This document shows, one piece after another, positions 18,158 through 25,851 of a stretch of 64,000 nt of DNA. The notes below the pieces were generated by a model that made no database searches, was not told where the DNA came from, and was given only the letters and a program-made list of their open reading frames with translations. The translations under genes were made by a program, and so were the position numbers. Source of the stretch: Winogradskyella eximia (GTDB lineage Bacteria; Bacteroidota; Bacteroidia; Flavobacteriales; Flavobacteriaceae). Position 1 is the first letter of the stretch, and the number at the start of each line of letters is the position of its first letter. The stretch lies in contig NZ_QRDV01000001.1 in NCBI RefSeq assembly GCF_003386165.1, positions 1,010,856 to 1,074,855 on the forward strand, read 5' to 3'.

Positions 18158-18919
18158 ATGAAAATTAGGGTTTTAGTCATTGTGCTATTATTGGTAATCA
18201 CATCGTGCGCTTCCAGAAAAGACATTTTATACCTACAAGATGCAGATGCAAACTATAGTTCAAAAATTGAATATCAAAATGCTACAATTCAACCTAATGA
18301 TATTTTAAAAATTACAATAGAAACTCTTGAACCCCTTGCAGCATTGCCTTATAATAGAGGTGTAAGTGGTGGTGCGTCAGCTAATTCACCAGAATTGATG
18401 CAGTTAACGGGTTATTTAGTATCTAATGAAGGTGAAATTAATTTCCCCGTTTTAGGACAAATATCGGTCTCTAACTTAACTACCAGACAGATTGAAGATA
18501 AAATAAAAGAATTATTAGTTGAGGGTGGTCACTTAAACAATCCCAACATAGTAGTGCGTCTTTTAAACGCAAAAATAACTATTTTGGGAGAGGTGAATGC
18601 ACCTGGTACCTATACGTTTACCGAGCAAAATATTACTGTTTTACAAGCTTTAGGTTACGCTGGTGATTTAACCATAAATGGAAAACGTGATGATATTATT
18701 ATAACTAGAGATGTTAATGGTGTTCGTCAAATTTCTCATATTGATTTAACATCAACAGAATTTATGAATAGTGAATATTACTACATTAAGCCAAATGATA
18801 ATATAATTGTAAATCAAAATGACCCTAGAGTTAAGCAATCGGGTTATATTGGTAATGTTGGAACGGTATTAAGCGTTGTTTCTTTTGCACTTACTTTAAC
18901 AATTTTATTGTCACGATAA
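18158..18919 (+). CDS. Wza-like polysaccharide export lipoprotein
   Basis: A 253-residue protein with signal peptide and lipobox (VITSC, Cys17). A Poly_export domain spans ~40-125 (IQPNDILKITIETLEP, ISVSNLTTRQIEDKIKELL), followed by one SLBB domain (AKITILGEVNAPGTYTFTEQ). The C-terminus is hydrophobic (VVSFALTLTILL), fitting the helix that crosses the outer membrane in Wza-type pores. It would form the export channel. It is 2 bases before the Wzc-like gene, so the two are one operon with its own promoter. Confidence 0.9.
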   Translation: MKIRVLVIVLLLVITSCASRKDILYLQDADANYSSKIEYQNATIQPNDILKITIETLEPLAALPYNRGVSGGASANSPELMQLTGYLVSNEGEINFPVLGQISVSNLTTRQIEDKIKELLVEGGHLNNPNIVVRLLNAKITILGEVNAPGTYTFTEQNITVLQALGYAGDLTINGKRDDIIITRDVNGVRQISHIDLTSTEFMNSEYYYIKPNDNIIVNQNDPRVKQSGYIGNVGTVLSVVSFALTLTILLSR

Positions 18920-18921
18920 AT

Positions 18922-21258
18922 ATGGATGATTCTTTTAATAATTTTAAATCGTTTGATGACGATAATAGTATAGATTTAAAACAAGAAGTTAGCAAATTCT
19001 TGAGGTATTGGCCTTGGTTTGTATTAGCATTGTTTATAGCATTAATTAGTGCTTACGTCTATTTAAGATTTGCACCAAGAATCTATCAGACCTCTGCTAA
19101 AATGAAAATTTTAGATGAGTCAGAAGGATTAGAACTTCCTACTTCAGCTTTCGTTTTTAAAAGAGTAAATATTAATTTAGAGAATGAAATTCAAATATTA
19201 ACCTCATATCTAATTCTTGAAAAAGTCTCTAAAGAGTTAAATTTAAATACAAGCTTCTACGAGGAAGGCACCATTCAAACAGCGCAAATAGCTCAATTAC
19301 CATTTAACTATGAGCAAATTATTCATCCAGATAGTATATCTACAGGCTTGTCCTATAGTGTTATCGTTAAAGAGAAAAATTTCGAAATTACCAATCTGAA
19401 TACTGATAAAACTTTTAAACTTTCGAACAATGGGCTCGAAAACAGTAAATATAATTTACCTTTTAATTTAAAACTTGAAAATAGTGCATCCTTAAATAAA
19501 ATTTTAGGTAAAAAATTTATTATAAAGTACGGACCATTGAAATCTTCAGCTTTAAAATTAAAATCTAGAATAAAAGTTGAGCCCGTGGGTGAGCAAAGTG
19601 ATTTGTTAGAATTATCCATTAAAGGGGAAAGTAAAGAGCTTTCAGAGTTGATTTTGAATAAGTTGATGGATGTTTTCAATAAGGATGGTATTAATGACCG
19701 CCAATTGGTATCCAAAAATACATTAGAGTTTATAGATGAAAGATTTGTCTTTCTTGCTGAAGAATTAGATTCTATAGAAATAGATAGAAAGGATTTTAAA
19801 CAACAGAATAATTTAGTGGATTTGGCTGCTGATGCAGAGTTAGGATTACAGCAAAGAACAAAATCTGATGAGGAGGTGTTTAAAATAGAAACACAAATCG
19901 CTTTAGCGCAACTTGTTCAACAAGCTCTAAAGTCAGATTCTGGAAAAGGCTTATTACCGTCTAATATCGGCATAGATAACAGCGGTATAAATGGGCTTAT
20001 TGCTGAGTATAATTTGGTTATTTTAGAAAGAGATAAATTAACAGGAAGTGCAGGTGTAAATAATCCAACTGTAATGCTTATTGAATCTAAAATTGATGAT
20101 TTAAGAACGAACCTTACCCAATCTCTAAATTCATATAACCAACAACTACAAGTTTCTCAAAATCAATTAAAGGGAAGAAATAGAAAGTTTGTGGGACAAG
20201 TAGCACAGATACCCGAGAAAGATAGATTGTTAAGAGCGATTGAGCGTCAACAAAAAATTAAAGAAAGCCTTTATATTTTATTATTACAGAAGCGTGAAGA
20301 GGCAGCTATTAATCTCGCAATCACAGAGCCATCTATAAAGGTCGTAGATTTTGCTATCTCCGGTTCAGGTCCTATTTCTCCAAAATCAAATATTGTATAT
20401 GCTGGTGCTATTTTAGGTGGTTTACTAATTCCATTTGGTGTTTTGTATCTTATATTTATGTTAGACACCAAGTTGCATAGCAAAGAAGATATAAATAATA
20501 TAAATCCTAAAATCCCAGTTATAGGGGAAATACCAGATGTAAAAAAGACTAAGGATATATTGTTTTCAGATCCAAATGCAAGAACAGCGCTAGCAGAATC
20601 CTTTAGAATATTAAGTTCTAATGTGGATTATATTTTACCAGTTAGAGATAATAAAAAGGCTAAGGTAATTTATTGTACTTCTACTATTAAAGGTGAGGGA
20701 AAAACGTATATAAGTGTTAATTTGTCATTGGCATTATCTAGCATTAATAAAAAAGTATTGTTAATTGGTGCCGATTTAAGAAATCCGCAGATTCATACAC
20801 ATATTCATCAAGAAAAACATAAGCCAGGATTATCAAATTACCTTCATGATATTAATTATGATTGGAAAGATTCTTTAATTCGTGGTTTTGATAAACACCC
20901 AAATCATCATATTATTTTATCAGGTAGCATTCCACCAAATCCAGCGCAGTTATTAACAAATGGTCGTTTTAAGAAGCTCATTGAAGAAGCTAAAGATGAG
21001 TATGACTATATTGTTGTTGATACGGCTCCTACCATTTTAGTTACAGATACCATGTTAATCTCTCAGTTAGCAGATGCGACTATATATCTAGCTCGTGCTA
21101 ATTACACGGAGAAAAATCTGTTAAGATTCTCAAAAGATTTATCTGAATCTGGTAAGTTAAAAAATATGGCTTACGTTGTTAATAGCGTTGGTGCTAGTAA
21201 GTCTTATGGCTATGGTTACAATTACGGCTATAATTATGGCTATGGTAACAAGGAATAA
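18922..21258 (+). CDS. Wzc-like chain-length regulator with BY-kinase domain
   Basis: A 778-residue inner-membrane protein. A Wzz domain (from residue ~20) has a first membrane helix WFVLALFIALISAYVYL, a long coiled periplasmic part, then a second helix near 492-512 (VYAGAILGGLLIPFGVLYL). The cytoplasmic tyrosine-kinase domain has Walker A STIKGEGKTYIS, Walker A' LIGADLRNPQ and Walker B YIVVDTAP. The last 18 residues form a tyrosine cluster, SYGYGYNYGYNYGYGNKE, with seven Tyr for autophosphorylation. It would control polymerisation and export with the Wza-like protein. No cognate phosphatase gene lies beside it. Confidence 0.93.
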   Translation: MDDSFNNFKSFDDDNSIDLKQEVSKFLRYWPWFVLALFIALISAYVYLRFAPRIYQTSAKMKILDESEGLELPTSAFVFKRVNINLENEIQILTSYLILEKVSKELNLNTSFYEEGTIQTAQIAQLPFNYEQIIHPDSISTGLSYSVIVKEKNFEITNLNTDKTFKLSNNGLENSKYNLPFNLKLENSASLNKILGKKFIIKYGPLKSSALKLKSRIKVEPVGEQSDLLELSIKGESKELSELILNKLMDVFNKDGINDRQLVSKNTLEFIDERFVFLAEELDSIEIDRKDFKQQNNLVDLAADAELGLQQRTKSDEEVFKIETQIALAQLVQQALKSDSGKGLLPSNIGIDNSGINGLIAEYNLVILERDKLTGSAGVNNPTVMLIESKIDDLRTNLTQSLNSYNQQLQVSQNQLKGRNRKFVGQVAQIPEKDRLLRAIERQQKIKESLYILLLQKREEAAINLAITEPSIKVVDFAISGSGPISPKSNIVYAGAILGGLLIPFGVLYLIFMLDTKLHSKEDINNINPKIPVIGEIPDVKKTKDILFSDPNARTALAESFRILSSNVDYILPVRDNKKAKVIYCTSTIKGEGKTYISVNLSLALSSINKKVLLIGADLRNPQIHTHIHQEKHKPGLSNYLHDINYDWKDSLIRGFDKHPNHHIILSGSIPPNPAQLLTNGRFKKLIEEAKDEYDYIVVDTAPTILVTDTMLISQLADATIYLARANYTEKNLLRFSKDLSESGKLKNMAYVVNSVGASKSYGYGYNYGYNYGYGNKE

Positions 21259-21313
21259 TTTTAAATTATAATTCTGTTTTTCAGTTATGTGATATTTGTC
21301 ATACTTTTTAATG

Positions 21314-21349
21314 GTTTTATAAATTACTTTTAATAGTGAATTATAAAAC
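21314..21349 (+). repeat. imperfect inverted repeat before the CBS gene
   Basis: GTTTTATAAATT (21314-21325) and AATTATAAAAC (21339-21349) are complementary apart from one extra base. The element ends 8 bases before the ATG of the CBS gene. It may be a leader hairpin or operator; no promoter consensus was clear here. Confidence 0.45.
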
Positions 21350-21357
21350 TGATAGTC

Positions 21358-21777
21358 ATGAAAAATATCGATCCAATTTCTTCAATTATGTCAACCAAAA
21401 TTATCGCTCTTAATAGAGAAGATGATCTTGAAAAGGCAGAAATATTATTTAAAAGACATAAAATAAGACATATTCCTGTCGTAAAAGAGGACGTTGTTAT
21501 TGGTATGTTAAGTTATACCGATTTGTTAAGAATTAGCTTTGCAGATGCTATTGACGACACTGATACTGAAGTTGAGACGTTGGTATATAATATGTTTACC
21601 ATAGATCAAGTAATGGCTAAAAATGTGGTTACTGTACCTTCGGATGCGACTATTAAAGAGGTTGCCGAAATTTTATCGAAGAAAGAATTTCACGCTTTAC
21701 CAGTAGTTGATGATGGGCGTTTAGTTGGTATTGTTACTACAACAGACTTAATAAATTATTTACTAAAACAATTATAA
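21358..21777 (+). CDS. CBS-domain pair protein
   Basis: A 139-residue cytoplasmic protein made of two CBS domains: residues ~6-65 (PISSIMSTKIIALN, HIPVVKEDVVIGMLSYTDL) and ~80-138 (VMAKNVVTVPSD, HALPVVDDGRLVGIVTTTDLINYLL). CBS pairs bind adenosyl ligands and regulate partner proteins; no partner domain is fused here. It stands alone between the polysaccharide locus and the convergent rpe gene and shares a bidirectional terminator with it. The ligand and partner are unknown. Confidence 0.88.
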   Translation: MKNIDPISSIMSTKIIALNREDDLEKAEILFKRHKIRHIPVVKEDVVIGMLSYTDLLRISFADAIDDTDTEVETLVYNMFTIDQVMAKNVVTVPSDATIKEVAEILSKKEFHALPVVDDGRLVGIVTTTDLINYLLKQL

Positions 21778-21806
21778 AAAAAAATGCGCTTTAAGCGCAT
21801 TTTTTA
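21777..21806 (+). terminator. bidirectional intrinsic terminator between CBS gene and rpe
   Basis: AAAAAATGCGCTT and AAGCGCATTTTTT form a hairpin with A/T tracts on both sides, so it can serve both converging genes. The right arm runs into the rpe stop codon. Confidence 0.85.
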
Positions 21807-22466
21807 TGAATTAGCTAATTCTTTTAAAGCCTTAATTGTAGCAGTTGGGTTCGCACTTTTAAAAACATGGCTACCTGCCACAAAAGTGTCTGCACCAGCT
21901 TCAACTAATTTTTGAATGTTTTGATCTGTTACACCTCCGTCAACTTCGATACGCGTATCTAAACCTTGCTCATTTATCATTTTACGAAGGTTTTTTATGC
22001 GTTTATAAGTGATGTCTTCAAATTTTTGTCCACCAAATCCTGGATTTATAGACATTAATAATATCATATAACATTCAGGTAAAATATCTTCTAAAACATT
22101 TAGTGGTGTTGTAATGTTAAGAACAATACCAGCTTTACAACCTACATCTTTAATTTGCCTTAATGTACGATGTAAATGAACGGTAGATTCATAGTGTACA
22201 GTAATTATATCTGCACCTACTTTAGCAAATTCTTCAATATAACGTTCAGGTTTTTCAATCATTAAATGCACATCTAACGGCTTTGTTGCATGTTTTTTAA
22301 TAGCAGCAATTACGGGCATTCCATAAGAAATGTTAGGCACAAAATGTCCGTCCATTACATCTATATGAAACCAGTCTGCTTCACTGTTATTAACCATTTC
22401 TGTATCGCGTTGAAGATTGCCAAAATCAGCAGCTAGCATTGATGGAGCAATAAATTTTGTAGCCAT
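21804..22466 (-). CDS. rpe: ribulose-phosphate 3-epimerase
   Basis: A 220-residue TIM-barrel enzyme interconverting ribulose 5-phosphate and xylulose 5-phosphate in the pentose phosphate pathway. Motifs: FIAPSMLAADFGNL (substrate Ser), DWFHIDVMDGHFVPNISYG (metal and catalytic Asp), LDVHLMIEKP (His), MSINPGFGGQKF, and EVDGGVTDQN with the second catalytic Asp. Length is normal. Transcribed alone from a promoter with the element at 22492-22499. Confidence 0.96.
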   Translation of the reverse strand: MATKFIAPSMLAADFGNLQRDTEMVNNSEADWFHIDVMDGHFVPNISYGMPVIAAIKKHATKPLDVHLMIEKPERYIEEFAKVGADIITVHYESTVHLHRTLRQIKDVGCKAGIVLNITTPLNVLEDILPECYMILLMSINPGFGGQKFEDITYKRIKNLRKMINEQGLDTRIEVDGGVTDQNIQKLVEAGADTFVAGSHVFKSANPTATIKALKELANS

Positions 22467-22491
22467 TTTATGTAATTCTTTTAGGTTTCTC

Positions 22492-22499
22492 CAAAGGTA
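22492..22499 (-). promoter_or_regulatory. -7 element for rpe
   Basis: On the minus strand this reads TACCTTTG, a full match to TAnnTTTG, 26 bases before the rpe ATG. No clear -33 TTG was found at the right distance. Confidence 0.55.
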
Positions 22500-22650
22500 A
22501 TTAAAATGTGAGGATATTTTTATAATTTTAGATGTGAAACGGTACTTTAAGATAGGATATTAATGGATAATAGATTTACTTAAAAGCAACCAATTATAAG
22601 GCTGTTATAAGTAATTACCTCAGGTAGTTTAGAATAGACCGAAAGTGTAT

Positions 22651-22685
22651 AAAAAAGTGAACCCACGGTAATCAGCCGTGGGTTC
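22651..22685 (-). terminator. intrinsic terminator of rpoD
   Basis: GAACCCACGG (22659-22668) pairs perfectly with CCGTGGGTTC (22676-22685), a 10-bp stem, followed on the minus strand by a T-run. It lies in the 331-base gap 22467-22797. The gap also holds the rpe promoter and an 8-bp inverted repeat (AACAGTTA/TAACTGTT at 22705-22726) in the rpoD 3' region; no gene was seen. Confidence 0.9.
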
Positions 22686-22797
22686 TTTCATCAATCAAAA
22701 AACGAACAGTTATGTTTGTAACTGTTGTTACCTTAATTAGGTTAGTCGTTTATGTTACTTATTACTTACATAATTGCAGGTAATTTCACATTTCTAA

Positions 22798-23661
22798 TTA
22801 ACCTAAATATGTCTTTAGAATTTTGCTTCTAGACGTATGTTTTAATCGTCTAATAGCTTTTTCTTTTATTTGTCTTACACGTTCTCTTGTTAAGTCGAAT
22901 GTTTCTCCAATTTCTTCAAGCGTCATTGGGTGCTGACTCGCTAAACCAAAGTATAAACGAATAACATCTGCTTCTCGAGGTGTTAACGTTTCTAAAGCGC
23001 GTTCAATTTCAGTACGCAAAGACTCGTGCAATAAATCTCTATCTGGATTTGGTGATTCTCCACTTCTTAATACATCATACAAGTTTGAATCCTCTCCTTC
23101 AACTAAAGGAGCATCCATACTTACGTGACGGCCAGAATTTTTCATAGACTCTTTAACATCGTTAATCGTCATGTCTAATTCTTTAGCAATCTCTTCTGCA
23201 GAAGGTGGTCGCTCGTGGCTTTGTTCTAAAAAAGCAAAAGTTTTATTAATTTTATTTATCGATCCAATCTTATTCAGTGGTAAACGCACAATACGAGATT
23301 GCTCTGCTAATGCTTGTAAAATAGATTGTCTAATCCACCATACAGCATAAGAAATAAATTTAAAACCACGTGTTTCATCAAAACGTTGAGCCGCTTTAAT
23401 TAAACCTAAGTTACCTTCGTTAATTAAATCTGGTAATGTTAGTCCTTGATTTTGGTACTGTTTTGCAACAGATACAACGAAACGTAAGTTAGCTTTAGTT
23501 AATTTTTCTAAAGCCAATTGATCTCCTGCTTTAATACGTTGAGCTAATTCTACCTCTTCGTCTGCGGTAATAAGATCTACTTTACCAATTTCTTGTAGGT
23601 ATTTGTCTAATGATGCAGTTTCCCTATTGGTAACCTGCTTGGTAATTTTAAGTTGTCTCAT
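22798..23661 (-). CDS. rpoD: primary RNA polymerase sigma factor (RpoD/SigA)
   Basis: A 287-residue group 1 sigma factor. Region 1.2 ([16 protein letters not shown]), region 2 with [33 protein letters not shown] and [16 protein letters not shown], region 3, and region 4.2 HTH ([20 protein letters not shown]) are all present. There is no region 1.1 or long non-conserved insert, as usual in Bacteroidota, whose primary sigma reads TTG/TAnnTTTG promoters. Monocistronic, with a strong terminator downstream. Confidence 0.96.
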   Translation of the reverse strand: MRQLKITKQVTNRETASLDKYLQEIGKVDLITADEEVELAQRIKAGDQLALEKLTKANLRFVVSVAKQYQNQGLTLPDLINEGNLGLIKAAQRFDETRGFKFISYAVWWIRQSILQALAEQSRIVRLPLNKIGSINKINKTFAFLEQSHERPPSAEEIAKELDMTINDVKESMKNSGRHVSMDAPLVEGEDSNLYDVLRSGESPNPDRDLLHESLRTEIERALETLTPREADVIRLYFGLASQHPMTLEEIGETFDLTRERVRQIKEKAIRRLKHTSRSKILKTYLG

Positions 23662-23756
23662 CTAATTTTTAAGATTTGTGCAATTTACTACAACAACGTG
23701 TTGCTTTTATTATACGTACAAAAGCAATGAAATGTTACACAATAATAATAAAATTT

Positions 23757-24131
23757 TTAAATCTTTAGCAGTTTAACGGTATCAAGATTAATATCATCAA
23801 TAGTTTGATTTGTAAATTTATAGTGTCCTCGAGTCGTAATTAACCTAAATCGATACGATTTTAGTTGACTTAGACTGTTAAGAAATAACCATTTTGATTT
23901 TAATAATCTTGGTTTTTTCGATTTTAAACTTAAATCAAATATATGTTTTCTGCCTTCTTTTTCTGCAACAATATCTGGTGTTACATTAATCTTACTTCCT
24001 TTTTTGAGATATGATTTTGGTGAATCATAACCCTTAATATCTGCTTTAATATTACTGTATCCTAAATTTTCTAGATAGGAAATAGACTGATTCAACTCTT
24101 CTGAATATTTTTCTTTGTCTTGTGGTATCAT
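23757..24131 (-). CDS. small protein of unknown function, possibly nuclease-fold
   Basis: A 124-residue soluble, lysine-rich protein with no signal peptide or membrane segment. The middle reads TPDIVAEKEGRKHIFDLSLK (about residues 50-69), a beta-hairpin that recalls the core of PD-(D/E)xK restriction-endonuclease folds, but the spacing of the last acid and lysine (D-L-S-L-K) is not canonical. I do not recognise a family. It lies 48 bases after the GT2 gene and before rpoD on the same strand. TAAATTTG at 24165-24172 (minus strand) could be its own -7 element. Confidence 0.6.
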   Translation of the reverse strand: MIPQDKEKYSEELNQSISYLENLGYSNIKADIKGYDSPKSYLKKGSKINVTPDIVAEKEGRKHIFDLSLKSKKPRLLKSKWLFLNSLSQLKSYRFRLITTRGHYKFTNQTIDDINLDTVKLLKI

Positions 24132-24164
24132 AGCTAATAATATAATAAATTCTTAGTAGAAAAC

Positions 24165-24172
24165 CAAATTTA
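24165..24172 (-). promoter_or_regulatory. possible -7 element for the small unknown gene
   Basis: It reads TAAATTTG on the minus strand, 34 bases before the ATG at 24131, and fits TAnnTTTG. No -33 element was recognised, so it may be chance in AT-rich DNA. Confidence 0.35.
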
Positions 24173-24179
24173 TTGTCAG

Positions 24180-25616
24180 TTACTTCTTCTCAGGTAATCC
24201 ACGTGTTAACCAACCTCTTCGGTTAGCGGTAACAATTGCGTATGGAGTAATCCAAAATAAACCAAATGTAAATAAGATACTATATGAATATGCCCAAAAA
24301 CCTTGCGTTGTTTTATATTGACTAGCAAAAAATAGAACAGAGAATGTGGATATAACTAAAATACTAACTAGGGTAGAACCTAAAAATAATAATGGATGAA
24401 CTAAAACAAAAAATAACATAGAAAATAATAAAGGGTAGCTCATTATTATTTTTATGAATTGACTTATAAATAAAATTCGTGTGCCAGATTTACCTTTAGC
24501 TCTAAAATTGGTAAATACGTATTTCGCCATTTCTAAATTCTCTCTCACATTGCTTCTTCCCCAACGAATAAACATTTTATATAGACCTAAATATTCTTCT
24601 GGTACATTAGTGTACGCCACAGCATTCTTTTGAAATAATACATGCTTGCCTTGTTTTAGAATCATATTGGTCATTGCTCTATCTTCTCCAATATCTGATG
24701 GTTGCCCCATAAACGTTTGGTTAATCCATTGTGGTAAGCATTTATGGACAGCAGTACTTCTGTATGCGGCAAGAGCTCCTGGTGTGCATAGTACTGATTT
24801 TAAGTTACTTTCTGCAGAACGTACAAATTCAAAACTTAAAACAAAACTGACATCTAGCATTTTAGGTAACATTTCCTTTTTGTTATTTAAAACTCGAATG
24901 TTTCCGGCAACTGCACCACAATTTTCATCTTTTATAAAAGGACTTACTAAATTTCTTAATGTGTCTTCTGTAACAATTGAGTCACTATCAACTGTTACAT
25001 AGATATCTCCAGTGCCTAAATTAAATCCACGATAAAGGGCATGACGTTTTCCTTGGTTTTCAGATTGTTGATAGATTTCTAGTCGGTCGCCTAACTTGTT
25101 TTTAGCATCAAGCATCCAATCCCATGTGTCATCTTTACTTCCGTCGTCAATAGATATAATTTGAATTTTATGTTTAGGATAATTACTATTTGCTAAACTC
25201 ATTAATGTATCCCAAATTTGTTTTCCTTCGTTGTAAGCAGGTACAATAACCGTACACGTTGGTAGTTCTTTATCTGATACTGATGCAATAGATTTGTATT
25301 TAAAGTAATTATAGGCTTTATAAATAAAGAAAGAAACTTTAAAAGCCATAAGTGTAGTAGCTAAAAATATGAAGGTAAGTCCTATGGTAGAACTCATTCT
25401 GTCTGCATTCAATTTTTCAAAATCACCATAAAAAACAGAAAGGAAATAAATGCCCAAAATCATAAGTAAAAACGTACTAAAAAGTACAATTTTGTTGTTA
25501 GGATTTTCTGTTTTTGATTTACTATTGAGAAACAAATTAAGATTGTTTGATAATTTTTTTCTTTTGTTTTTAGTGTTTGAAAGTATACTATTAGAGGTCG
25601 ATTTTTCTGAAGCCAT
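24180..25616 (-). CDS. processive-type family 2 glycosyltransferase (membrane)
   Basis: A 478-residue protein: basic N-terminus, two membrane helices (~42-62 and ~78-98), a GT2 domain, then about three C-terminal helices. GT-A residues are visible: TVIVPAYNE, DDG at 157-159, DSD at 210-212, GED at 310-312, and RW at 351-352. The layout matches hyaluronan/chitin/poly-GlcNAc synthases, but the QxxRW motif reads MFIRW (348-352), so the Gln is lost. The product may be a homopolymer or a lipid-linked sugar. It is not next to a c-di-GMP or export partner, so the role is open. Confidence 0.8.
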   Translation of the reverse strand: MASEKSTSNSILSNTKNKRKKLSNNLNLFLNSKSKTENPNNKIVLFSTFLLMILGIYFLSVFYGDFEKLNADRMSSTIGLTFIFLATTLMAFKVSFFIYKAYNYFKYKSIASVSDKELPTCTVIVPAYNEGKQIWDTLMSLANSNYPKHKIQIISIDDGSKDDTWDWMLDAKNKLGDRLEIYQQSENQGKRHALYRGFNLGTGDIYVTVDSDSIVTEDTLRNLVSPFIKDENCGAVAGNIRVLNNKKEMLPKMLDVSFVLSFEFVRSAESNLKSVLCTPGALAAYRSTAVHKCLPQWINQTFMGQPSDIGEDRAMTNMILKQGKHVLFQKNAVAYTNVPEEYLGLYKMFIRWGRSNVRENLEMAKYVFTNFRAKGKSGTRILFISQFIKIIMSYPLLFSMLFFVLVHPLLFLGSTLVSILVISTFSVLFFASQYKTTQGFWAYSYSILFTFGLFWITPYAIVTANRRGWLTRGLPEKK

Positions 25617-25707
25617 AGATTATGTTTATAGATTGATTAACTAAAACAGATGTACGTTGGCTTTTTTACTTTAGACTTTTTTTAATTTTTATTTAACACA
25701 GGGAACG

Positions 25708-25715
25708 CAAAGTTA
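25708..25715 (-). promoter_or_regulatory. -7 element for the GT2 gene
   Basis: It reads TAACTTTG on the minus strand, matching TAnnTTTG. It would give a leader of roughly 85 bases before the ATG at 25616. No -33 element is obvious. Confidence 0.45.
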
Positions 25716-25796
25716 AAAATTGTTTAATTGTTCATTTTAGTACATAAGAAAATTGGTTTTTATTGTGATGATTTAACTTCATTTTATTGTAAAAAG

Positions 25797-25832
25797 AAAC
25801 CCTAAATAGAAAATTTCTATTTAGGGTTTTTA
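25797..25832 (-). terminator. intrinsic terminator of pnp
   Basis: AAACCCTAAATAGAAA (25797-25812) and TTTCTATTTAGGGTTT (25814-25829) are perfect 16-bp complements. A/T tracts on both sides allow either direction; it lies just after the pnp stop. Confidence 0.85.
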
Positions 25833-25851
25833 TAAAGTTTAGAATTCAGAA

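Noticed and set aside
1-21258. A recently acquired genomic island with integrase or tRNA borders
   Set aside because: No integrase, transposase, tRNA or direct repeats were seen at the edge inside the window; the left edge is outside it, so transfer cannot be judged.
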